Origin: Carya illinoinensis
Taxonomy: Eukaryota > Streptophyta > Magnoliopsida > Fagales > Juglandaceae
Direction of reading: 5' to 3'
NCBI RefSeq assembly: GCF_018687715.1
Contig: NC_056753.1
Span: 27,095,445-27,159,444 of the forward strand
Length of the DNA: 64,000 bases
Part shown: positions 47,771 to 60,270 of the stretch, one piece after another
Position numbering within the stretch: the first letter of the stretch is position 1
How the letters are laid out: each line of letters begins with the position of its first letter
The notes under the pieces: generated by a model
What the model saw: the letters and a program-made list of their open reading frames with translations, nothing else
Told to the model about the DNA's origin: nothing
Database searches by the model: none
Made by a program: the position numbers and the translations under genes

Positions 47771-48397
47771 CGTTTAAAAATATACAATTTACACGTTGCG
47801 GTAGATCTAGCGACTAGCATGGTCCTCGCCAACAGTGACACGTCGGCGCGTCGCTTGTATGTACCGCCAGGTAATGTTAACAGGCTTGTTTCGAAAAAGG
47901 TAATGATATCAGCCACCAAGAAAATACAAAGGAAAAAAAAAAAAAAAAGAATGAATCAAGACAAAAAGGAAAAAAAGAAAAAAAGAAAATACAAAGCGTA
48001 AAATAATTTAAAAAGGAACAAGGGAGGAAATAAGGGAGAGGAGATCTGTGAGAACTTGAAAACCAAAATATTTTCATACACAGCTCTCCTTCTCTCCGGT
48101 CAGATCGGGAACCCCCACCCTCCACCATCCGCATATTAGGTTTTTAAATGTTACGATATTTTCTCTCTCTTTTTTTTCCTCATATGAAAATTTAAAAATT
48201 ATCCGACCGTTGATCACTTTGAATTTAGTGTCATTCCCAAATTTCTTGATCCCAAATGAATATATTTCTTTAGGGTTTGTTTCGTGGGGTTTGGTGGGGA
48301 TTTTTTTTCTTTTTTAAAATTCTCTAATCCGCGTAACTTGATTAGAATTGTGGATTAATTATACGAGAACTTTGGAGTTTGGGGGCTTTGGATCAGA
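47771..48397 (+). promoter_or_regulatory. BLISTER homologue promoter and 5' leader
   Basis: No gene lies between the MITE and the start codon. The part 48075-48130 is CT/CCACC-rich as in plant leaders (CTCTCCTTCTCTCCGGTCAG), and the sequence shifts to T-rich before the ATG context GATCAGAATGG. No convincing TATA box was identified. Exact transcription start is unknown, and a leader intron is possible. Confidence 0.4.
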
Positions 48398-51300
48398 ATG
48401 GCTTCGGCTCAGGTGCTGCGGAAACAGGAGCATTTGCAAGCTGGAAAGCGCCGGGTACGTTTTCTAACTTCATATCATTCTACTTTAGTTTTATGTGGTT
48501 GGAAATATTTACATAGATTCTCATATGGGATTTATTGTTTGGTTTTGAAATTTCATCATTGTGTCCATTGCCATTGTATTCTTATGTATGCGTGCGTTAG
48601 TAGGTGATGCTATGTCCATTTTTTGTATTATTCAAGAATTTATTTTATTTGAATTCGTAGAAATATTTTGTAGCGGGATGGGTTATAATATTTACGATAT
48701 TGCTGCCTGTTGTTTAGTTGAAAAAAATGTGTTCTTTTATATCTTGTTGAGATCAATATAACTTCAACGACTGACTGAGCTTTGGACACATTTTCTCATG
48801 AGTGCATTGTGCTTAGAAGCAACACTAAAGATTTTACTTTTAGACTCAATCAACTATGTATGTCTCTCTCCAGCGCTGCCGCTTTTTAGACACTTTATGA
48901 ACTGGATTCCAACATACAACTTCAACATTGCATGTGTTGTGGTTTTGCTACATTTTTTCCCAACACTTTTGTATATGTCCCGTGTCCTCGGGCCTTTGTC
49001 TATTTTATGCTCAATAAAACTATGTTTACCGATTGGAAAAAAATTTCATCTCATTGACTTTAGGCTTGTAATTGCATTTTAATCTCATGGAAAGTATGTG
49101 TTTTCTGTACAAGAATAGTTTCTTGTTACTTAAAAAAAAAAAAAAAAAAATCTTTGAGATGGATGATGGAGTTGAGACTGAAGAGCCAACTATGTCACAA
49201 TTGATCTGTTGGAAGCACACATTGGAGGTGGAAGCTTTCTTATAACTTTTTTTTTTTAAAAAATTTATTGTACATACATTTGCAAATCCATTTTGATAAT
49301 TTCCTTTTAATTTGAGCTACAATCCCAAATATCTTAGATGTGCTTTTTTCTGGGTCAAAATTCACACGTTGTCTTCAATTATATTGCAGCTGGAGGAGTT
49401 CCGTAGGAAAAAAGCAGCAGAGCAAGCAAAGAAGGCTGCGTCTACTAGCCAAAATCATGCTTCTGATGTCAGGCCTAATGAGAGACAGCCTTTGGAAACT
49501 GTCCCTGTACTTATTACAGATTCAGAGGGAGTTGGCACATCTGATATTCAGGGCCAAGCTTTTATAGGACTCTCTCCTGCTGTAACTGTCAGTGAAAACA
49601 AAGAAATTATTTTTCCCATTAAAAATGAGAAAGATTCTTCAGATGATGCACCTTCTACTCCTCAATTGTCAGTGAAAAATTATGATGCATATTCTGCAGA
49701 TAACAAAAACTTTAAGAGATATGGTAGTTCAGGATTTGATGGATCAATGGATGTTAATCATATCCATGGGACAGAAGGGCATAATATTGATTTCAGAATA
49801 TATGCTGGAGTGCATGGCGGACTTCCTTATGAGACTACAGCTGATTGGTCTATTCTTTCACGCACACAAGCAAGTCAGGACTTTGACAGTACAAGTAGTA
49901 AATCTAGTTTTCATGGGACAGATGAAATCCAACCAACAGAAAGTGGCAATTCTTTGATGCAGTCCAGTGTTAAAAATCCTGGTTATTCTATTGTTTCTAC
50001 TACAAAAGTCTCACCTCAGGATTCTGATGGTATTCGACTGCAAGATTATTCCAGTAATGCTAGCATGCTGATTGGTGCTCATACATCCTCTGCATTTTAT
50101 GATGGTAATTTGCATATTTGAATACCTTGTACCAGTGTTTTTCATCTACTAAGACGAGCTTGTATTATATAGAATATGTATGCATATATAGTTTTTTGGG
50201 GGAAGGAACTGACCTGTCTTGGGGTTTTATGGTAGACTCTATCCAGCCCACAACTAATGTAAGAGGGTCTGCTCATGAAGCTGGGAAATACATGAATGGT
50301 GTTGCCCACATCAATGATTCTAAGGTTTCCAATTTTGGGGAAAGAAATGTTAATGGTCCTGCTAGTGTAGACAATGCAGCTCCACAATCATTTGAAGCGA
50401 TGGATTTTGGTGCTGAAGTCAGGAGTTCCCCCAATCAAGTACCACTATTTTTAGCCAAAACTGAAACAAATTCTAGGAGATCTCGGCCATCTTTTCTCGA
50501 TTCTCTTAATGTTCCTAAAGCTTCTTCAGCGACTCTCTTTCAACATACCGAACCTGAGGAGTCATTTATGTCCAATGGTTCAAATACAAACAGCATGGAA
50601 TTTTTAGGATCATCTTTTTTTCAAAAGCCATCAGGACAGAGTGAAAGTGAAGGGGCTTCTTCAAAGCTGAAAACTCTTAATGGTCCTAGCGAATTCGATC
50701 AATCCACGCATTCTTCCGAATATTCCAGCAATGAGGCATTTGTGAGATCGAGTATATATGGCAACAGCATGGATAGGAAACAGGAGTTTTTTTCAGCTAA
50801 AAATAATGAAGATTTTGCTGCTTTGGAACAGGTTCCCATATTTTATGTTGCTGCATTTTGATAACCTTGTTCTCTTAGTATGTTGTCATTTAGATTAAAG
50901 TTTCTGAAGCTAATTAGGCTGCTTAGACTGATAAGTTCCTTAATATGTAAAGTATCTATTTATTGAGAACCTCAGCTACATGTGAATTGATGATCTACAG
51001 GAGTTGATCACCCTTTTTAAAAAAAAAAATAAAAATGCCTATCCAAATGTAGCACAGAGTGGATGTTGACAACCTAGATGACTTTAGAATTACTAGATGT
51101 ATGTCAGCATTCTCTGAGCTGTGTTGTTTTGACTTCTGAAAAAGTGGACTCTTTTAATCAAATGTTTTTGGGTTCCGAGAGTAATTCTTTATTTTTTTTA
51201 AAAAATTTTTGAAGTAACTAATTATCATATTCGGTTACAAAGGGTAGGGGAAACCACTGTTTGTATTGAAAGAAATGCTAGAGTGATCTTTCTTTGAGTG

Positions 51301-54300
51301 CTACCGCTATTTATTTTTTGCTCAAACTGATGTTTTGCCGTTGTAGAGTAGTGCTTCTTGGAAGATGGGATGACTGCTTACAGGATTTATTTTTCTTTAT
51401 CTGTTTTGATTCTTGTGATAATTAAATTTCAGTCTCAAAACTCAAACCAGTAGACCTCCCATGTTCTTGGGTTACTTTTATTTACTTTTTAGTTCATTTA
51501 CCCAAAAAGGAGGGAAGATGTTTTTTGTTTTTGGACAAGAGATAAATATTAATTAACTGAATGTAATAGGCATAGCCCGTGTACACAAGAAGTATACAAA
51601 AGAACACCTAAATACATTCTAAGAGCGATGAATTAAAGACAAAAAATATGAACACTGTCCCCGTTTAGTACAATAGCGGAAAACCAAAGTAGTAAAGTGT
51701 GGAGAAAAAAATTCTTCAGCTCCGCCATTGTGCGTTCCTTATCTTCGAAACAATGCGCATTCCTTTCCAACTAAATACACCATATGATACACAACGGGAT
51801 CATCTTCCACGCTGCGGCCACTTGCTGACAGCCTTGCATCTTCCTCCAGCAACTCAACATATCCACCACCCTCAGAGGCATAACCCAAGCCACATCAACC
51901 CTTTGAAAGATCTCATCCGACAACTCCCTTGTTGCCTCAAAATGTAGTAAGAGGTGATCCACATATTCTCCATTATTTTTACACATATAACACCAATCCA
52001 ACACAATACATCCCCTCTTCCTCAGATTGTCCGTGGTCAAGATCTTCCCAAGAGCGGCATTCCATATAAAAAAAGCTACTTTAGAAGGCAGATGAGACCT
52101 CCATATGCCCTTCCAGGGAAACGAAGGATAATCTTGTGTTAAAAAAATTTTATAGTATGCCTTGACAGTACATTTCTTGTGATTATTAGATTTCCACTTC
52201 AGCCTATAACGCAGAGCCATAGGGATCCTCGTGGAGTATAGAAGGCTGAAAAAATCTGATACAATCAGTAATTCCCAATCATGAACTGATAAGAACCATG
52301 AGAAAATATCCGCGTATCTACCACTGAAGCCTCCCCATTAGCTGCAATACGATATAGAGCATGGAAAATCTGGTGAAGGGTTGCAAATTTCATGAGCTGA
52401 ATTGTATTAAAAAAAAGGTAGGAGAATTAGGAAGCTTCACAAGCCAATAATAATAATTTAATGCTTGTCTCTAATTATTTTGTCTGGCATTCCACTCATT
52501 CTAGAAGCTGGCTACCCTTGAACAGGGAGGATGAGACACTCAGCTCGCTTGTCTTTGGACCAAATTGCATCTTCTACACCCGAAAACAAGATGTGAAGAG
52601 TGAGATCACTCAGGTTTAATCCCATAGGGCCTGAACAAGTTTTGAAGATCTGGAGAGATTTGATATGGGAATAAAAAACATTTGAAAATTTGTTTAAATG
52701 GCAGTATATCACATATTTGAATAACTTAATTAAAAAAACTACTTGATCACTTTGGAAAAAAGTATGCTCTTGACACTTTAACATTTGAAAAAAGGGCTTT
52801 GAGATGAATATAACTATAATTTTTCTTTGAAGTATTGTCATATACTTAATGTGAACGTTACCTGAGATGCATTTGCGGGAAACTCATCGTCGAGGGCCTG
52901 TGTACCCCCTATTTAGTCGGGACAGTTCCCGGGTCCCAGTGCTAATAAAATAAAAACTTAATGTGAATGATTGATCCCCCTGTGTTTTTTTATAAGTATT
53001 AGAAAATTTATTACTAGAAAATGCAAAAGCAATAGATGGTCCCCTTATATCTTCACTTGTAATTAATAGTTTGTATAAATCAATCGATGCATTGATGTCA
53101 ACTTCTTTTTTGCCGTAGAATAATTACTTATAGTATCCTCTTTCGTGCCATTCAGCATATTGAAGATTTGACTCAAGAAAAATTCTCTTTGCAACGAGCT
53201 CTTGAGGCCTCACGTGCTTTAGCAGAGTCCCTAGCTGCTGAAAATTCATCCGCAACAGATAGTTACAACCAACAGGTTGGTTCTGAATTTATTATACTTG
53301 TGGCATTACAACTTATTCTTGAGAGCTTGTTAAATTTTTATGTTTCAACATGACCTCTTCCATGGCTCGTGATCTCTATTTTATATTTCTGTTTTATTTC
53401 CTCTTTCTCATTCATAATTAAAGATGTACGTGCTGCAAGAACTATCTTAATGGGATAGTGATACTCCATGAAGGATAATGAAGCTAATGACACTTATTTT
53501 TCTTTCCTTTTCCCTTTCTTTAATTTGATTTGATTTCATGTTCTTAAATGATATGGATATTTGCATCAGGTTTTAGATTTTAGGAGCTTCTGTGGGTTAA
53601 GCGTTGAGTTCAAAATTTGTATTCTGCCCATTTCTAGGTAGATAACAAGGTTGTATGCTCAGAAAATAAAGGTGACCAACTTAGACACAAAAGTTCAAAA
53701 CATCATTGTGAATGCATGGTTGGTAGTACATTTTCATATTTTGGTGTCTATTTCAAATGGATATTAAATAGGAAAAAAAAAGGTCTCAAAACAAGGTTTT
53801 TAGTTGTATTAGTCTGGGAATATAAAGGTTAGGTTGGGTAACACATGGTGTTGAGAATGCTGCGAATGACATGGTAGTTGGTGTTGACAGAAATATGGTT
53901 AGCTTGCTGACTACCAGTCGGTTAATGTGGAAACTGACCTCCGGGTCTGAACTCCAAAGGCTTTTCCCAAGTGCCTATGCATTTATAATGCAATCTTCCA
54001 TGTGATCCTGGCTGTTCCAGTTTTTGATGTAAAATTATTATGGTTTGTTCTCTGACATTTCTGACAGGTTTCAGAGATGGTAACACATTTCAGTTCTAAT
54101 CCATCTGTTTTTTCATCCATATTTTCTTCAGAGAAGTGTCATTAATCAACTTAAATTTGACATGGAAAACTTACAGGAGGAAATCAAGGCCAAACTGGTT
54201 AGTATCCATTTTTTCTTAATTTGCTGCTTGTTACTTCTATCTGTTCTTCCCCTAAGGGTTGACTCAAGTGGTAAAGGCTTTGGTCTTGGTGGTATGCTCC

Positions 54301-57300
54301 CTCTAGGCCCATGTTTCAAATCCCATTGGGTGCAAACAATCTCTAAGGGCTATCGGATTGGGGGATTTTCCTCTTGAATTACATGAGGTGCATTTGCGGG
54401 AAACTCTTTGTCGAGGGCTTTTGCAACCTTGGGATTATTCTGGATGTTATTTTCGGACACCCAGTGCCAATAAAAAAAAAACTTCATTTGTTATTCCCTT
54501 TTTCATTTTTTTTTGTTTGTTTGTGTGTTTGTGTGTGTGAAAAAAAAGAAGCCAATTAGCAGAGCAAGAGTGTCGGTAAAAGATGTCCCGAATTTCTTTG
54601 AAGGTTGGTGATATGAAATAAAATCCAAGTGATTCTCTATGCCTATCAAATCTCTCTCTTTCATTTTGATAATGGCCTCAAACAAGTTGCTACATTCAAT
54701 TAGAATAGATAATACCTATAAAAAAAATTTCTGCTTGTTCATCAACTAACATAAGTCTGACATAGAATACTCATTCGATTTCATGTTGGATAGAAGTTAT
54801 GTTATTTCCTGCTTTGGCGTTAGCATGGCATGTATGGTTTCAAATTGTTTTAAAGTTGTTTAATTGTCCTTTACTTTTGTTGCTATATGGGTACTCTTTG
54901 ATCCAGGTGGAACTTGAGTCTGTTAGGATTGAATATGCAAATGCACACCTAGAATGCAATGCTGCTGATGAGCGCGCCAAGTTGCTGGCTTCTGAAGTTA
55001 TCGGTTTAGAGGAGAAGGTAGTTAGATTTATTGGAATATTTAAGTTTTGTTGTTGCCTTTTATTAAAAAAATGCTATTCCATATGATGCCAAAAAAAAAA
55101 AAAAAAAAAAAAAGAACATAAATTGATATACCCTTGAAAGGTGTGTTCCACAGAAAAATAACCTATTGGAATCATGCCTTTTATCTACCCATATGTGTGT
55201 GTAGTGGACACACATGCATGTAAAATCACACTTACATATTACTTGTAGACTTGTAAATATGAGTCCTTGAGAATTTTATGGCAAAATCGTGATTATTTTT
55301 CTATATTGCTAGATTGTGAGTTGGGATCCAAGAATGGTGTCGATATTTTAAATTTGAAAATATGTGGTTGAAATTTGAAGGTTTTGTGGGTAGGGTTAGG
55401 CTATGGTGGTCTTCATATTAGTTTCATGGTCCCCTAGCTTCATCTACTAAAAGTTTTGAAAAAAGATTTAAAGCTTTGGAATAATCTATCTTTTGGCAAT
55501 ATAGGTGAATGTAAGAAATCTATGTTGGAGGAGTTGCAGGAGTTATAGAGGATACAGGAGGGCCTAGTCCTTATCTTAGAAGAATTATCACGGAAGTCAG
55601 AGGTGGTCTTAGGATTAGAGAGGTTACATTATTGGTGGAGATTTCTTGGCACCAAAAATCTAGAGGATTGTGGCTGAAAGAAGGGGATCGGGGTACAAAG
55701 TTATGTCATATAGTGGCTAACTCTCATAGTAGAACCAATAACATTGAGATGTTGAATATAGATGGTGTGGATTGTATGGAGGCCCTTGCGATTTGAGAAC
55801 ATGTTGCTGATTTTTTTGAACACATGCTTACCGAGCAACAGGGGTGGTGACCAAAGCTTGATGGACTAGCTTTTGAGTCTGTTGAGTCACATAAGGTCTC
55901 TTGGTTGGAGAGGCCTTTTGAGGAGATTGAGGTTCACAATGTGGTGAGGAGAAGGGTAAAAGACAAAGCACCAGGTCCATACGGATTTTCTATGGGTTTC
56001 TTCCAATCATGTTGGGAGGTGGTGAAGGAGGATCTAATGAAGCTATTCCAGGAATTGCTCTCAATTGGAAAATTTGAGGAAAGCCTTAATGTAACTTTTA
56101 TTGCATTGATTCCTAAGAAGATCGGGATATCGGAGGTTAAGGATTATCAGCCCATTAGTCTTGTGAATGGGGTGTATAAGATTATCTCCAAAGTGCTTGC
56201 AAATAGCCTAGGGGCGGTATTGGGGAAGATCATTACAAAACCAAAAATGCATTTGTAAGGGGTAGGCAAATATTGGACTCAGTTGTCATTGCCAATGAAT
56301 GCCTAGATAGTAGACTAAAAGCTGGCAGTATAGGGATCTTATGTAAGTTGGATATGGAAAAGGCCTATAATCATGTTAACTGAGATTTCTTACATTACTT
56401 ACTTGGGAGGTGTGGATTTGGGAAGAGATGGTGTTCGTGGATCAAATGATGTATAGCAAAGGCGAAGTTTTCAATTTTGGTGAATGACAGTCCAGTTGGT
56501 TTATTTAACAACTCCTGAGGCCTAAGACAGAGATTCATTGTCCCTACTCCTCTTTGTCATTGTTGTGGAGGCGCTTAACAGAATGATAGTGCTTTGGTTA
56601 ATAATAGATTTTTAGCTGGATTCTCTGTTGGTGATCCCAACGGGGGTACTTTTAAAATTTCTCACTTACCATTTGTAGATGATACACTAACATTTTGTGA
56701 GGCAAACCAAAACCAAATTCATGCACTGAGAACACTTTTACTCTTTTTTGAAGCGGCACCAAGTTTGAAAGTGAATTTTGACAAATCAGAGCTGGTACTA
56801 GTTGACAATGTGTGTAACATCCATCAACTGGCTAACACTCTTGGATGTAAGGTTTCATCTCTTCCCATGAATTACCTTGGCGTTTCGTTAGGGGCTGCCT
56901 CAAGGGCTAAATCAATCTATGATACTAGGGGTGGGCTCCGACTCCGACGGAGTCAGAATGGTCAACTCCGACCTCCGACTCCAACAGGAGTCGGAGAAAA
57001 ATTTTCACTCTGACTCTGAAATGATGTCGGAACTCCGATCGGAGCATTGTTGGGCTTCAGCCCACCTCCGACTTCGAAGGCCCATGCGAAATTCAAGATC
57101 CAACAACCTAATTGACTTCCAATTTCAAAAAACTAATGTAAAAATAAATAAAAAAACTTAAATACAAATGACATTGATTAAATTCCATACAATCATACAT
57201 TACAAAGCCAAAAAGTAGTAAATTAGTAATTGAACATTGATAAAGTCTTGATTCTTGAACATCAATAAAGGAACAAAGTCTTAATTCTTGGAGTTGAAGC

Positions 57301-60239
57301 CAGTAGCCACTACCATTCGGCATTCGTTCTCATAAACTTTTATCTGCAAAATAATACATATGAAAATATTTTTAAAAAATATAGTATGAATTATGAAATG
57401 GTCAATAATTTTTTAAATGATTTAAAAATACTAATATGGTACCTGAATAGCATCACTACAATGCATGAACACAACTCCTCATCCATGTAACTTGTAACTC
57501 ATCCGCAATTATCACTCATCCACAACTATGCTAGGGTTCACAAGTATGTCTACAAAATCATAACAATTGGAAGTTTAATAATTAAAACATTACAAATATT
57601 TAAATTATCATTTAAAAGCATATAAACTATAAAGTTACCTGATTCAAGCCTATAGCTCTCTGGATCAATGATATCTACTCCAATGGGCATTTGACATAGC
57701 CAGTTTTTTGTGCAAATGAGGGCCTCCACAATTGAAGCTGACAATGAACTCCGATAAGCATCCAACACACGACCTACAGTGCTAAACGCCGACTCAGATG
57801 CAACCGTAGTAATAGAAATAGCTAGCAGATCTCGGACTATTTGGAAAAGAATAGGAAACTTGGTGGAATGAACCTTTCACCAAGTTAATAACTGAAATGC
57901 ATCACTAGGTGCCTCGACATTTTCCATCAAATAGCATTCAACTTCGGAACTACATTGCATAATATTTCGCGATGCACGCCTTTGATGATATCGCTGCACC
58001 AATGGTGATGAAATAGCTGCAGCAAAAGCAGTGTAATCATAGGAAGATGTCGAACTAGTCGGGTGTGAGGAGCTACGGCTGCCACTTGCTGAAGCAGGAT
58101 GACCATTATTGTTGTAGTGGCTATATAAGCCATCAATATCCTTTCTCAGCTCTCTAATAAACTCTTCAGCCTTCTCTTCCCCAAGGATGTCAATAAAGAA
58201 AAATTGTATACTTTCCAGCTTATATCGGGGGTCAAGTATTGCAGCCACAAGTAATAAATCTATTTATCTTCACAATATTCCCCCAATATTTATCATATTT
58301 TGATTTCATCCTCATAGTCGTAGCATATAACAGTCCCTCACTGTTAGCATAACTCTGTTGCAGGTGTTCATAAATCCTCAAAAGCTCATCGAAGTATAAG
58401 TTTGCAGTACAATATTTTGATCCAGATATCCGCATAGTTGTATCATAAAAAAATTTCAAAAAATCAACAAAAGACTTTACACGATCCCAATCAACTGCAT
58501 CCGACGCACCGAGCCCCCTTTTCCCCCCAGTAGACTCCATCAAAGCATACTTCAAACCCCCATCCTCGACCTCCATTCTCTGGAACGCTCTTTCGTACTT
58601 TTGCGCCACCTCCAACATCATATATGTCGAGTTCCATCGAGTCGGAACGTCCAAACACAACATCGCGGAAGATGGAATCTGAAGCTGTTCTGCTATAGCC
58701 TTAAACTTGCCAAGCTTTTGGGGGGAAGCCCTCACATATCTCACAATATTGCGGACTTTGGTAATTGAATCATCAACCTCGTTCAACCCCTCAGATACAA
58801 TGAGGTTGATGATATGAGCACAACATTGAACATGTAGGAACTCGTGTCAACGAAGGATATCATCTTTTACCGTTGTATTCCTCTTGAACCACTCAATTGC
58901 AGTGTCATTGGCACTGGTATTGTCAACTGTGATACAAAGGACTTTTTTAATACCCCAGTCCTGAATACAATCATCCATCATTGCACCAATGGATGCACCC
59001 TTGTGATCAACAATCTCTTTAAATTCAATTATTCATTTATCCAGCCTCCACTCATTGTCAATAAAGTGGGCTGTGATACATATGTAGCCCACATTTTGTA
59101 TGGACGTCCATGTCGACTAAACATCTTCATTTTCGTCTTTTCCCTCACGTGCCTCTTCATACAATCTCGCATAACCGTATACTTTGAAGGCATGGGAAAA
59201 CGTGGCTCAGGACAGCGCACAAATTTATTGAAGCCTTTTTTGTCAACTGTGGTAAAAGGCATCTCATCAGTAATGATCATCTCTGCAAGTAATTCCCGCA
59301 ACATCTTCTCACTATATTGAGGGATTATAAGCTTCTTAACATGTAAATGGCCACCATCAGTTGCCATTTGAGTTTCATAAATGAGCTTTGTTTGATCAGT
59401 GCCAGTGGCCACCAATCCCTTCACGATCTTATACCGTTGGCAACCAGTAAGATGTGCTATTAATACACTGGTGCCTTGCTTCTTCGAATGGCAACCACAA
59501 AGTTGCCCACAGTGGTTGCATCTTGCCTGAGGGTTCACACGATCACCAGGAATTTTATTGAAATGTTCCTAAGTCCACGACCGTTTTTTAGAAGGCCGTG
59601 GTGGTTGATTAGGCTCAATGGGCACATCTGCCATCTCCTCCTCTTCATTGAACATATCTTCATCTTCTCCTTCTATATCTACTGGGAGTCGACTACTTGC
59701 ACAAGAAGTAACTGCGCTAGATACCGCTCTAGATGCTGGTCTAGATGCTGCCCTAGATGGGGCTTTAGGGGTGGAAGTATCCGCCATCGTCGGGGTGGAA
59801 GCCCTCGCTAGTGTAGGAGGACTAGCATTGTCTCCAAAATCTCTACTTCCACTATGTCTAGCATCCATACTATTTGAAATCAAAGAATCTGAAAAATTAA
59901 ATTAAAAGTAGGGAGTTAATTGCTAAATAAAAAATTAGAAGTACTGTAAATAAAATAAAATTATAACAAAGCTGTAAATACAGTCGAATTTACTATTTAG
60001 AGAAACCTTTTCACATATTTACTTTCTCGTTTGTCAAGTTTCTTAATTTATCAAAAGAAGAGGCTCAATATATAATTCTCACAAACAGGAACAAATTAAT
60101 GCTGTTTTGGCAGCACTGCATATATATACAATTCTCCATCTTTTACGTCTGGTAAAAGTTGGTAGAAAATAACAAGCAATATTAATTAAAAGCTGCTTTT
60201 TGTAAACCTGAATGAGGATCAAATTGATCAATGATATAG

Positions 60240-60270
<31 letters not shown>

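Noticed and set aside
54253..54330. tRNA gene
   Set aside because: A-box and B-box are present, but the cloverleaf is degraded and the sequence continues into a SINE body with poly(A).
57877..59883. Domesticated hAT transposase gene (RICESLEEPER/DAYSLEEPER type)
   Set aside because: Stops and frameshifts are present, and perfect TSD and TIRs mark an ordinary recent transposon.
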